From positions 16,727-80,726 of the forward strand of contig CAYJLW010000010.1 of NCBI GenBank assembly GCA_964370965.1: a stretch of 64,000 nt of DNA, written 5' to 3'. A model generated the notes under the pieces. The model was not told where the DNA came from. It was given only the letters and a program-made list of their open reading frames with translations, and did no database searches. The stretch is from CAYJLW01 sp964370965. Its GTDB lineage: Bacteria > Actinomycetota > Acidimicrobiia > UBA2766. Shown here one piece after another: positions 1-7,858 of this stretch (its first letter is position 1; each line of letters begins with the position of its first letter). A program made the position numbers and the translations under genes.

Positions 1-954
1 GCCTCGAATGCCTCGCGCACGCTGCTCTTCGACCTCGCCGCCGACGACTGGTCCGACGCGCAACTCGCCCGCTTCGGCGTGCCCCGGAGCACCCTGCCCA
101 CCGTCGTCGACTCCAGCGGGGCCGTGGGCGTCACCGACCCGGGGGTCTGTGCCGGTCTCGCCGTCCCGGTGGCCGGAATGGCGGGCGACCAGCAGTCGGC
201 CCTCTTCGGCCAGGCCTGCTTCGAACCGGGCATGTCGAAGAACACGTACGGCACGGGCAGCTTCGTCCTCACGAACGCCGGCACGGCCCCGCCGCCCCCC
301 ACGCCCCTGCTCCTCTCCACCGTCGCCTGGAGGCTCGGCGGCACCACGACCTACGCGCTCGAGGGGTCGATCTTCGTGACGGGGGCGGCGATCCAGTGGC
401 TGAGGGACCGGGCGGGGGTGATCGAGGCCGCCCCGGACACGGGCCCGCTCGCCGCCGGTGTCGCCGACGCCGGGGGGGTCGTCGTCGTCCCGGCCTTCGC
501 CGGTCTCGGGGCCCCGTACTGGAACCCCGACGCCCGGGGGGCGGTCTTCGGCCTCACGCGCGGCTCCCATCGGGCCCATCTCGTGAGGGCCGTCGTGGAG
601 TCGATGGCCCACCAGACCCGCGACGTCGTCGAGGCCATGAACGGCGTCCTCGCCGAACCCGTCGCCGAGCTCCGCGTCGACGGCGGGGCGTCGGTGATGG
701 ACGTCCTCTGCCAACTCCAGGCCGACCAGCTCGGCATCGACGTGGTGCGACCGGCGAGCCCCGAGACCACCGCACTCGGAGCGGCGTTCCTGGCCGGCCT
801 CGCGACGGGCGTGTGGGGGTCGTTGGCGGAGGTCGCCGGGGCCTGGCAGGAGGCCGCCCGCTTCCACCCGGCCGCCGACCGCGGCCCGGCCGACGCCTCC
901 CACGCTCTCTGGCGCCGCGCCGTGGAACGCGTGCTCGCCTTCGCCGGGAGCTGA
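1..954 (+). CDS. glpK: Glycerol kinase, C-terminal part (cut by window start)
   Basis: FGGY-family kinase that phosphorylates glycerol to sn-glycerol-3-phosphate with ATP in the cytoplasm. The open frame runs in from the left edge, so the N-terminal part lies outside the window and 317 residues are visible. Diagnostic segments are NASRT near the edge, GDQQSALFGQACFEPG with the catalytic-base Asp, KNTYGTGSF, the second-domain segment FAGLGAPYWNPDARG and the late LRVDGGAS motif. All are very close to canonical bacterial GlpK. The stop at 952-954 is 25 bases before the end of a convergent gene. A second, divergent FGGY kinase lies at 54335-55804. The family call is secure; only the start is unknown. 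Confidence 0.95.
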   Translation, partial: ASNASRTLLFDLAADDWSDAQLARFGVPRSTLPTVVDSSGAVGVTDPGVCAGLAVPVAGMAGDQQSALFGQACFEPGMSKNTYGTGSFVLTNAGTAPPPPTPLLLSTVAWRLGGTTTYALEGSIFVTGAAIQWLRDRAGVIEAAPDTGPLAAGVADAGGVVVVPAFAGLGAPYWNPDARGAVFGLTRGSHRAHLVRAVVESMAHQTRDVVEAMNGVLAEPVAELRVDGGASVMDVLCQLQADQLGIDVVRPASPETTALGAAFLAGLATGVWGSLAEVAGAWQEAARFHPAADRGPADASHALWRRAVERVLAFAGS

Positions 955-978
955 CCCGGGGCCGGGCGGGACCCGGAC

Positions 979-1884
979 TCAGTCCAGCGGGGTCACGTTG
1001 CGGGTGCGGCGCCCGAAGCTCTGGCACCAGGCCTCGCTCTCGTGCCAGATGTCGACGCGATTCCCCCTGATGGCCCCGCCGGTGTCCTCGGCAGTGAAAG
1101 TGCCGAGGCCCTCGATCTGGAAGTGGGAGCGCAGCGGGATCACGGCCGGGTCCACCGCTGCCGTCCCCGCGTGCGGCTTCGTGCCCGTGGCGGTGCTCCC
1201 GCCCCCCGAGTAGCAGGTGACCACGAAGGCGCTCCCGGTGCCGCCGGGCGGGGAGGCGCTCTGTGCGGGGGACGGCGCGGCCGCCGTGCGCGCCGCCGGC
1301 GCTGGGCCCGATGTGGCGGCCGGGGGGGTCGTGGTGGACGCCGCCGCCATGGCCCGCACGAGGAGACGGCGCTGCTCGGCCTGGCCACTCGCGAGATCAC
1401 GACGCGAGGTCTCCAGCTGGGAGAGACGCTGCGTCTCGCTCCTCTCGAGATCCGCGAGGCGGGCCCGTGCGATCTCGGCGTCCTCGACGGCGCCACGCAG
1501 GGCGTCGAGGCCGGCCTCCTGGCGCCGCGTCACGGAAGACGCGTAGCTCACGCGCAGGGCGAGGTCGTCGGGGCTCTCCGAGAGCAGCACCATGGCGAAG
1601 TAGTGGTCACCGCCGTGCTTGTAGGCGTCGACGGCCAGGGAACGCACGACGGCGGCGGACTCCTGTCGCCGCCGTCGGGCAGACGCGAGCTCCGATTCCG
1701 ACCTCTCACGCGCCGCCCTCACGCGGGCAAGGCGCCCACGGGTCTCCTCCAGGTCGCCCACGACGCCGGCGAGACGGCGGTCGATCTCCGCGAGCCGATC
1801 CCGCGGGGATGCGGCCGCGACGGGCACCCCGGGGAGGAGCCCGAGAGCGAGGGTGGCGAGCAGGAGCGCGGCGGTACGTCGCAT
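979..1884 (-). CDS. Secreted coiled-coil protein with C-terminal 3D domain
   Basis: Predicted exported cell-wall protein of 301 residues. It has an N-terminal signal peptide (MRRTAALLLATLALGLLPG), a long charged, Arg/Glu/Ala-rich coiled-coil stretch (about residues 28-175), an Ala/Pro/Thr-rich linker, and a C-terminal domain ending in VDIWHESEAWCQSFG. The C-terminal domain resembles the 3D (Asp-Asp-Asp) fold of MltA and Rpf/Sps-type murein enzymes: TGTKPHAGTAAVDP and FTAEDTGGAIRG hold the expected Asp residues. A peptidoglycan role is inferred from these domains. I chose ATG 1884. A TTG at 1932 would extend the frame, but it lies upstream of a hairpin terminator (1906-1924) and would spoil the signal peptide. 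Confidence 0.75.
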   Translation of the reverse strand: MRRTAALLLATLALGLLPGVPVAAASPRDRLAEIDRRLAGVVGDLEETRGRLARVRAARERSESELASARRRRQESAAVVRSLAVDAYKHGGDHYFAMVLLSESPDDLALRVSYASSVTRRQEAGLDALRGAVEDAEIARARLADLERSETQRLSQLETSRRDLASGQAEQRRLLVRAMAAASTTTPPAATSGPAPAARTAAAPSPAQSASPPGGTGSAFVVTCYSGGGSTATGTKPHAGTAAVDPAVIPLRSHFQIEGLGTFTAEDTGGAIRGNRVDIWHESEAWCQSFGRRTRNVTPLD

Positions 1885-1905
1885 GGGAAGGGGGGGCACA
1901 AGAAA

Positions 1906-1924
1906 GCCCGCATACGTTGCGGGC
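1906..1924 (-). terminator. Intrinsic terminator after plsC
   Basis: A perfect 7-bp inverted repeat (GCCCGCA/TGCGGGC, 5-base loop). Read on the minus strand it is followed directly by TTTCTTGT. It lies 64 bases after the plsC stop and 22 bases before the ATG of the next gene, so it probably separates the two transcripts. Confidence 0.6.
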
Positions 1925-1987
1925 CGGGGCAAACCCTAGCAACCCCGCCCGGCCATGGTCCACATGCACGGAGCCGCGCCCCCCGGG

Positions 1988-2689
1988 CTATGCAGCCGCG
2001 CGGGCCGTCTTCGCCTCCGGCGCCCCGGGCGGGGCCCCGTCGGCGCTCCGGCTGGCATAGCGGTCGGTGTACTCCTGGCCCGAGAGCTGCGCTATCTCGT
2101 ACATGAGCTCGTCGACGAGGGCGCGGCACGCCCGTCGCTGGTCCGGCCAGCTCCGGTACTTGTCGACGTCGACCGGTGTGCCGAAACGGACCAGGAGAGG
2201 CTTGCGCAGCCGTGGCATCGTCCGCCCCTTGGGCTGGATGTCACGGCTGCCCACGATGCCCACCGGGACGAGAGGCGCTCCGGTCTCGAGGGCGAGACGG
2301 GCGACCCCGGTGCGTCCCCGGTGGAGGCGGCCGTCGGGAGAGCGGGTGCCCTCGGGGTAGATGCCGAACAGGCCACCGTGGAGGAGGACCTCCTTGGCCG
2401 CCATGAGCGCCCCCTGGCTGGCGTCACCGCCCTCGCGCCGGATCGGGATCTGACCCACGCCCGTGAAGAACCACCGCGTCTTCCACGAATCGAAGTACTC
2501 CGCCTTCGCCACGTACGTCACGCGCCGGCGCAGCAGGGACGGCAGAAACAGGGAATCGAGGAAGGCGAGGTGGTTCGCCGCCAGGATCGCCGGCCCCCTC
2601 TGGGGGACGTTCTCGATGCCCTCCACACGCGTGGGCCACAGCGCCCGCAGGATCGGGGTCAGGATCGCCTTCATGATCCAGTAGAACAC
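1988..2689 (-). CDS. plsC: 1-acyl-sn-glycerol-3-phosphate acyltransferase (PlsC family)
   Basis: Membrane-associated acyltransferase of phospholipid synthesis; it acylates lysophosphatidate to phosphatidate using acyl-CoA or acyl-ACP. The catalytic NHxxxxD motif is visible as NHLAFLD, followed by the glycerophosphate-binding block YPEGTRS and the downstream VPVGIVGS motif. From the chosen start the length is 233 residues, normal for bacterial PlsC. The frame stays open upstream to 2842. I chose GTG 2689 because it gives the usual FYWIMKAILTPILR amino end, has an AAGAGGAG-like ribosome site upstream, and avoids overlap with the divergent gene starting at 2781. A second PlsC homologue lies at 60101-60880. 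Confidence 0.88.
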   Translation of the reverse strand: MFYWIMKAILTPILRALWPTRVEGIENVPQRGPAILAANHLAFLDSLFLPSLLRRRVTYVAKAEYFDSWKTRWFFTGVGQIPIRREGGDASQGALMAAKEVLLHGGLFGIYPEGTRSPDGRLHRGRTGVARLALETGAPLVPVGIVGSRDIQPKGRTMPRLRKPLLVRFGTPVDVDKYRSWPDQRRACRALVDELMYEIAQLSGQEYTDRYASRSADGAPPGAPEAKTARAAA

Positions 2690-2780
2690 GGCCCCCTGCG
2701 TCTCCTCTTGGCCTGCCCCATGTCGGGGCCCGTCACGAACCGGGCGTAGACTCCCACCGTAGCCGTTCCGGAACCACTGC

Positions 2781-3224
2781 ATGATCCCGTACGACAGCTT
2801 CCTCATCGACCCTCCCTGGCTCCTCGTCAACGGCCTTCTCATCGGCCGCTACGTCCGCAGCCGCGCCCTGCGTTCCCTCGCTGGGGGTGCCACGGTGGCT
2901 GCCTTCGTCGTCACCTCAGTGAGCCTGTACTTCGACGCCCGCTGGACGGATTGGATCGTGCGCCTCTGTCGCGCCCGCTCGGGGCGCGACTGGATGCTGA
3001 ACTCCGGCGTCTTCAACTTCGAGTTCGAGAACGTGGGCTGGCGGACGCACGCCGTGTCGGCTCTCCTCTTCGCCACCTACCCCCTCTGGCTGGTCTTGGG
3101 GGTACGCGCCGGCGTCGCGCTCCGCCGCCGCGTCGAAGATCGCGACGGCACCGGGCCCGACGAAGCCGCGAGCGCCCCCGGGCCCTCGACGCCCCTCCCC
3201 CGAACCGTCACGTCGTCGGGCTAG
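2781..3224 (+). CDS. Small membrane protein, unknown function
   Basis: A 147-residue protein I do not recognise. It shows a hydrophobic segment near residues 37-52 (GATVAAFVVTSVSLYF) and another near 92-112 (AVSALLFATYPLWLVLGVRAGVAL). Between them is a polar stretch with the pattern NSGVFNFEFENVGWRTH, and the tail is Pro/Ala/Thr-rich and charged. Two transmembrane helices are likely. It is divergent from plsC and is followed within 6 bases by the hydrolase gene, so the two may be cotranscribed. ATG 2781 is the only good start. The protein-level call is sound; the function is unknown. Confidence 0.6.
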   Translation: MIPYDSFLIDPPWLLVNGLLIGRYVRSRALRSLAGGATVAAFVVTSVSLYFDARWTDWIVRLCRARSGRDWMLNSGVFNFEFENVGWRTHAVSALLFATYPLWLVLGVRAGVALRRRVEDRDGTGPDEAASAPGPSTPLPRTVTSSG

Positions 3225-3230
3225 CGGCGC

Positions 3231-4133
3231 TTGTCACCTGAAGGCCCCGCACCACCGCCAGGGAGGCGCCGCCTCCTCGTGCGGAGGCGGCGCCGCGAGG
3301 ACCCGCTCCCGCCCGGTGTCCCCGTCAACGGGGACGGCCCCGGCCAGGGCGGACCGACCGTCGAGACGGAGTCCCCCCCGCGAACGGACCAGGGCGTCTG
3401 GGTGGCGGGGCGCACCCCCGTGGGCGTGGTGCTCCTGCACGACCTCGGCGCCACGCCGGCAGGGCTGCGCACGATCATGCAGTCCCTGGTCGGCGAGGGC
3501 GCCTGGGTCGCCGCCCCGCTCCTCCCGGGCCACGGCGCCGACCCGTCTCGGCTGAGTCACCATGGCGTGGCGGACTGGCTCGCCGCCGCCGACAACGCCG
3601 TCATCGCTCTGCGGTCGAAGGTGCCCCACGTGCTCCTGATGGGTTGCGGCCTCGGCGGCGCGCTGGCGGTGGTCACCAGCGCCCGGCGAAGCGATCAGGT
3701 GGCCGGCCTCGTCACCGTCTCGGCGCCGGCGCGCACCTTCTCCCGCCGGCGCCTCCTGTACGCCACCTACGGTCGCCTGGTGCGCCGCATGTCGCCGCTC
3801 GGCCCCGACGTGAAGCGGGCCGACGCCCAGGAGCCTCTCGCCGACTGGCTGCCCGCCCGTGCCTACACGGCCCTCGCGGCTGCCGAGCGCATGGCGTGGG
3901 CGGCCGCCCCCCATGTGTCCTGCCGCTCGCTCGTCATCCAGCCCCGTGAGGACCACGTCGTGAGACCGACGGACGCCACAGCGCTGTGCGACCGCCTCGG
4001 CACCCCGACGAAGGAGCTCCTCTGGCTGGAACGCTCCTTCCACCAGGCCTGGATCGACCACGACGGCGCCCTGCTCACCGACCACGTCACCATGGTGGTC
4101 CTCCGACTCCGAGAGAGCGGCGCCCTCAGGTGA
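3231..4133 (+). CDS. Alpha/beta hydrolase fold protein lacking the nucleophile serine
   Basis: Resembles the carboxylesterase/monoacylglycerol-lipase branch of alpha/beta hydrolases (300 residues). The oxyanion strand GVVLLHDLGATPAG, the acid residue in PREDHVV (Asp241) and the histidine in SFHQAWIDHD (His271) sit where the family expects them. The nucleophile elbow, normally GxSxG, reads GCGLG: codon 140 is GGC (Gly) instead of Ser, with Cys139 next to it. It is therefore either catalytically dead, or works through another residue, or is a binding protein. The start is uncertain: TTG 3231 gives an Arg/Pro-rich leader containing a strong hairpin (3265-3294), and no good ATG or GTG lies in frame before the hydrolase core at about residue 55. 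Its end overlaps the convergent ppk2 gene by 8 bases. Confidence 0.7.
   Translation: MSPEGPAPPPGRRRLLVRRRRREDPLPPGVPVNGDGPGQGGPTVETESPPRTDQGVWVAGRTPVGVVLLHDLGATPAGLRTIMQSLVGEGAWVAAPLLPGHGADPSRLSHHGVADWLAAADNAVIALRSKVPHVLLMGCGLGGALAVVTSARRSDQVAGLVTVSAPARTFSRRRLLYATYGRLVRRMSPLGPDVKRADAQEPLADWLPARAYTALAAAERMAWAAAPHVSCRSLVIQPREDHVVRPTDATALCDRLGTPTKELLWLERSFHQAWIDHDGALLTDHVTMVVLRLRESGALR
3265..3294. other. Perfect 12-bp inverted repeat
   Basis: The arms GGCGCCGCCTCC and GGAGGCGGCGCC are separated by 6 bases. It starts 41 bases after the stop of the small membrane protein and lies inside the proposed 5' part of the hydrolase frame. No T-run follows. It may be a terminator or attenuator for the upstream gene, or a structure over the hydrolase leader. 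Confidence 0.5.
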
Positions 4134-4929
4134 CGCGGACCTCGTCGATCCCGGGCGGAGGTGGCGGCGGCTCGGGGTCGAGACGTTCGAGCAGGTCTAC
4201 GAGGAGTCCCGCGACGGCGTAGTTGCGGACGTACTTGTGGTTCGCCGGGACGACGTACCAGGGAGCCCATCGCGTGGAGGTCTCCGTGAGAGCCTCGTCG
4301 TAGGCGACGGCGAAGTCGTCCCAGCGCCTGCGGTCCTCGAGGTCTTCCTGCCGGAACTTCCACGTCTTGTCGGGCTCTTCGAGGCGGGCCTCCAGGCGGG
4401 CCTTCTGCTCTTCCCTGGAGATGTGCAGGAAAACCTTCAGCATGCTCGTGCCCTCGTCGACGAGCATGCGCTCGAATTCCCTGATGTGGTGGTAGCGACG
4501 CCTCCAGACGGCCTCGGGGGCGAGGTTGCGGACCCGGACGGCGACGACGTCTTCGTAGTGCGAACGGTTGAATATCCCGATCTGGCCCCGTTGCGGGCAG
4601 CGGGCGTGGACACGCCAGAGGTAGTCGTGGGCAAGCTCGCCGTCACTGGGTGCTTTGAAGGACGCCACCTCGCAACCCTGCGGGTTCACGCCCGTGAACA
4701 CCTTGCGTATCGCGCCGTCCTTGCCGGCTGTGTCCATGCCCTGGAGGACGAGGAGGACACTGCGGCGTTCCTCTGACCAGAGCCGGTTCTGGAGGGCGCT
4801 GAGGCGCTCGATGCGTTCGTCGAGACGCGAGGTGACGGAATCCTTGGTCCCCAGGCCGAGGCGGTCGTCCGGACTCCGGCCCCGGAGTCCGGCCTCCGCC
4901 CCGGGCGCCACCATGAGCTCGTCGAGCAT
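4126..4929 (-). CDS. ppk2: Polyphosphate kinase 2 family protein
   Basis: PPK2-family phosphotransferase that moves phosphate between polyphosphate and nucleotides in the cytosol. The Walker A-like loop GMDTAGKDG, the following VFTGVNPQGCEVASFK block, the Walker B-like segment FNRSHYEDV and the lid arginines in RRRYHHIREFE are all present. At 267 residues it has the size of a single-domain PPK2. Whether it prefers AMP, ADP or GDP cannot be told from sequence by eye. I chose ATG 4929 (MLDELM). The frame is open further up to 5181, but that extension runs through the TetR gene start and its operator. It is divergent from tetR, so the shared region may control both. Confidence 0.9.
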   Translation of the reverse strand: MLDELMVAPGAEAGLRGRSPDDRLGLGTKDSVTSRLDERIERLSALQNRLWSEERRSVLLVLQGMDTAGKDGAIRKVFTGVNPQGCEVASFKAPSDGELAHDYLWRVHARCPQRGQIGIFNRSHYEDVVAVRVRNLAPEAVWRRRYHHIREFERMLVDEGTSMLKVFLHISREEQKARLEARLEEPDKTWKFRQEDLEDRRRWDDFAVAYDEALTETSTRWAPWYVVPANHKYVRNYAVAGLLVDLLERLDPEPPPPPPGIDEVRVT

Positions 4930-4997
4930 GTCGCATGATATCGAGGGAGGGACGCCATCCCCGGGCGGGGGCGGACCGCCCTCGCTCCCGCCCTGGT

Positions 4998-5017
4998 TCT
5001 TGACCGCCCGGTCAAGA
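4998..5017. promoter_or_regulatory. TetR-type operator palindrome
   Basis: A 20-base palindrome with perfect 9-bp arms (TCTTGACCG/CGGTCAAGA) around CC. It lies 18 bases before the tetR ATG and 68 bases before the divergent ppk2 ATG, the usual place for TetR autoregulation. The core GACCGCCCGGTC recurs upstream of the acyl-CoA ligase gene at 20628-20639. Confidence 0.75.
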
Positions 5018-5035
5018 GGTCCATAGCCTGAGACC

Positions 5036-5650
5036 ATGTCGACCGGAACCGAGCGCCGCCTCACCCCCCGTGGCCGGGAACGCCGCGGGCAACTCATGGC
5101 GACCGCCACGCAGCTCTTCGCCGAGCAGGGATACCACGACACCTCGGTGGCCGAGGTCGTGAGCGAGCTCGGCGTGGGCAAGGGTGTCTTCTACTGGTAC
5201 TTCGACTCCAAGGAAGCCCTCTTCCTGTCGCTCCTCCTGGAGGGCCTCCGCGGGTTGCGGCGGGCACAGCAGCGGGCCATCGAGGGCGAGGTGAACCCCG
5301 TGGAGCGCGTGGTCAGGGGCATCCGGGCGTCGATCGACTTCCTCGCCGGTCACCCGCACCTGTTCAAGCTCTTCGAGTTCGCTGCCACCGACTCCCGCTT
5401 CGCCCCCGACCTCCAGGCAGGCATCGAGGTCGCCGTGGCGGACACTGTGCGGCACCTGAAGGACGCCGTCGTCGAGGACCGCATCCCCGACACCGACCCC
5501 TACTTCATCGCCCACGGCATAGTGACGATCACGATGTACTTCGCCCGCCGCTTCTTCATCCCAGCGGGCCCCCGCCCCGACGTCGCCCACAACAAGGTCG
5601 TACAGGCGGCCGTGGACTTCTGCCTGCACGGCATGGGCGTGCAGTCCTGA
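5036..5650 (+). CDS. TetR/AcrR-family transcriptional regulator
   Basis: A 204-residue one-component repressor. The N-terminal helix-turn-helix is typical: ATQLFAEQGYHDTSVAEVVSELGVGKGVFYWYF, with recognition-helix end FYWYFDSKEALF (about residues 22-62). The ligand-binding C-terminal domain gives no clue to the effector. ATG 5036 follows a near-perfect 20-bp palindrome, so autoregulation is likely. The same operator core near the FadD15-like gene suggests an acyl-CoA-type ligand, but that is inference. It is convergent with the pilB-like gene, whose stop is 26 bases away. Confidence 0.92.
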   Translation: MSTGTERRLTPRGRERRGQLMATATQLFAEQGYHDTSVAEVVSELGVGKGVFYWYFDSKEALFLSLLLEGLRGLRRAQQRAIEGEVNPVERVVRGIRASIDFLAGHPHLFKLFEFAATDSRFAPDLQAGIEVAVADTVRHLKDAVVEDRIPDTDPYFIAHGIVTITMYFARRFFIPAGPRPDVAHNKVVQAAVDFCLHGMGVQS

Positions 5651-5675
5651 CGGGAAGTCGCCCCGGCCCCGGAGC

Positions 5676-7781
5676 TCACGCCCGCAGCGGCATCCGGATC
5701 CCCCGCAGGATGCGGGCGACCTCGTGCATCGTCGTGCGCCCCAGCGAGGCCGCCTGGATGCCCGCGTCCCAGAGGCTGGAGAAGCCCTCCGCGTAGGCGA
5801 TGCGGGCGACGTCGGTGTCCGAAACGCCCCTGCCCAGCATGTCCCTGATCGCATCGCTCACGGGGAGCACCTCATAGAGGCCCATCCGACCACGGAAGCC
5901 GGTCTCGCCGCAGGCGGGACACCCCCGGCCCGCCCGCCAGTCGGCGTCCCCGGGCAGGTCGATGCCGAGCTCGGCGGCGACGTCGACGGGAACGGCGACC
6001 GCCTCGGCGCAGGAGTCACAGACCCGCCGCACGAGGCGCTGGGCCGCGACCAGGGTGACCGCCGAGCCCACCATGTACGGCTCCATACCCATGTCGACGA
6101 GGCGCGTGAGCGTGGCGGGGGCGTCGTTCGTGTGGATGGTGGAGAGGACTATGTGGCCGGTGAGTGCCGCTCGCAGCGCGATGGACGCGGTCTCGTTGTC
6201 CCGCACCTCACCCACCATGACGACGTCGGGATCCTGGCGGAGGACCGCCCGGAGCGCCGCCGGGAACGTGAAGCCGATCTTCTCGTCTATCTGGACCTGC
6301 GTGGCCGCACTGAGATCCCGCTCGATGGGGTCCTCGAGAGTGACGAGGTTGAGCTCGGGCGACGCCACCTCCTCCAGGGCGGCGTAGAGGGTGGTCGTCT
6401 TGCCCGACCCCGTGGGGCCGCTTATGAGCACGAGACCCTGCCGGCCGGTCACGGCCGCCCGCAGCATCTCGAGAGGGGTGCCCCCGAGGCCCGTTGCCGC
6501 GAGCGTGGGGATGCTCTCGGAGCGGTCGACGAGGCGGAGCACGACCTTCTCACCGTACGCCGAAGGCATCACTGACACCCGGGCGTCGAGGATGCGGTCG
6601 CGCAGCTTCAGATGGGCGCGGCCGTCCTGAGGCCGGCGCCGCTCGGCGATGTCGAGCTCCGAGATGATCTTCACCCGACTCACGAGTGCCGGGTGGATGT
6701 CCGAGTCGGCGTGAAAGAGGGGTCGCAGGTGGCCGTCGACCCGGATGCGCATCATGACCCGGTCGGCCTTGGGCTCGATGTGGAGGTCCGACGCCCGCCG
6801 GCGGGCGGCCTCGGCGAGCACCATGTCGAGGAGCTGCTCCGCGCTCGCCTCCGGAGCCCGGGCAGCCCCCTGGCTCATGTCCCCCGCACCGAGACGGGTG
6901 ACCGCCCGGTCGAGCGCGGAGGGGAGAGCGACGGCGGCCTGCACCCTGAGACCGGTGACGATACGGATGTCGTCGAGGCCCACGACGTCGGTGGGATCGG
7001 CCATCGCCACCCGCAACTCGCCGTCGGCGGAGAACTCGAAAGGCACGGCGCGGAGGCGGGCGGCGTCCTCGACGGTGATCGTCTCGCGGGCTTGGCGGTC
7101 GATCACCTTGCTGTCGAGATCGACGAAGGGCACGTGGAGGCGGCGGCCCAGCGCGAACGTGATCTCCTCCTCGCTCACCTTGCCCATCTCGATGAGAACC
7201 GTTCCCAGGCGCCGACGACCCAGGGAGGCCTGCTGGATGCGGAGGGCCTCCATCAGCGTCTCGGTCGTGATCACGTCGTCCTCGACGAGGATCTCCCCGA
7301 GGCGTTTCGCCGTCTCCGGCCGCTCCGGAGCGGAGGCGGGCACCGGCGACGGCCGCGGGGGGCCAGGCAGTTGCGGAGGAGCCGCCACGGATGTCACCGG
7401 GACGGCCGGTCCCGGCGACGGCGTCTCTGGCAGGTACACCCGGTGAGGGATGGGTGCGACGGCCGGAGCTGTGGGAGCACTCCCTGCCGGCGGGCCCGGG
7501 CCCGCAGGAGGGGGCGGGGGCCACACACCCGCCACCGGGGGGGACGCCACCCGAGGGGACGCCGCCGGTGCGGGAGGGGGCGGCGGCGGGGGCGCGGCCA
7601 CCAAGGGGGGCCCAGAGGAGTGGGGCGGGGGGGCCAGCCGCCCGAGGGCATCGAACGCCCCCAAGGCGTCTGCTGCGGAAGGGGCCTGTCGGAACGGTCC
7701 CCCGGCGTCAAAGCGGGAGAAGCACCGGTTGCACCACTGCGCCCCGTCCGGGTTCAAAGCGTCACATGCAGGACATCGCAC
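5676..7781 (-). CDS. pilB: Type IV pilus/type II secretion assembly ATPase with N-terminal zinc ribbon
   Basis: PilB/GspE-family hexameric ATPase (701 residues) that would power assembly of a type IV pilus or pseudopilus. Order of parts: a four-Cys zinc ribbon at residues 3-20 (CPAC...CNRC), a Pro-rich linker to about 150, the GspE/MshE N-terminal domain (RLGEILVEDDVITTETL onward), the ATPase core with Walker A GPTGSGKTTT (about 450), Asp box, Walker B VMVGEVRDNETA, and a tetra-Cys element CDSC...CPACGETGFRG (about 583-620) before GLYEVL. GTG 7781 is preceded by GGAGG at good spacing. No pilC, pilM or pilin gene is adjacent. The extra zinc ribbon resembles the start of the protein at 17526-18332. 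Confidence 0.92.
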   Translation of the reverse strand: MRCPACDALNPDGAQWCNRCFSRFDAGGPFRQAPSAADALGAFDALGRLAPPPHSSGPPLVAAPPPPPPPAPAASPRVASPPVAGVWPPPPPAGPGPPAGSAPTAPAVAPIPHRVYLPETPSPGPAVPVTSVAAPPQLPGPPRPSPVPASAPERPETAKRLGEILVEDDVITTETLMEALRIQQASLGRRRLGTVLIEMGKVSEEEITFALGRRLHVPFVDLDSKVIDRQARETITVEDAARLRAVPFEFSADGELRVAMADPTDVVGLDDIRIVTGLRVQAAVALPSALDRAVTRLGAGDMSQGAARAPEASAEQLLDMVLAEAARRRASDLHIEPKADRVMMRIRVDGHLRPLFHADSDIHPALVSRVKIISELDIAERRRPQDGRAHLKLRDRILDARVSVMPSAYGEKVVLRLVDRSESIPTLAATGLGGTPLEMLRAAVTGRQGLVLISGPTGSGKTTTLYAALEEVASPELNLVTLEDPIERDLSAATQVQIDEKIGFTFPAALRAVLRQDPDVVMVGEVRDNETASIALRAALTGHIVLSTIHTNDAPATLTRLVDMGMEPYMVGSAVTLVAAQRLVRRVCDSCAEAVAVPVDVAAELGIDLPGDADWRAGRGCPACGETGFRGRMGLYEVLPVSDAIRDMLGRGVSDTDVARIAYAEGFSSLWDAGIQAASLGRTTMHEVARILRGIRMPLRA

Positions 7782-7858
7782 TGGTCCGCCTCCACGTCCC
7801 CTGTCTCTTCATCGAAGCGCCCGCCCCCGGACTTGACAAGCGCCGGGGACGAGACCTC

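Noticed and set aside
6900..6911. Third copy of GACCGCCCGGTC
   Set aside because: Lies in the middle of pilB coding sequence and is explained by codon usage; not an operator.
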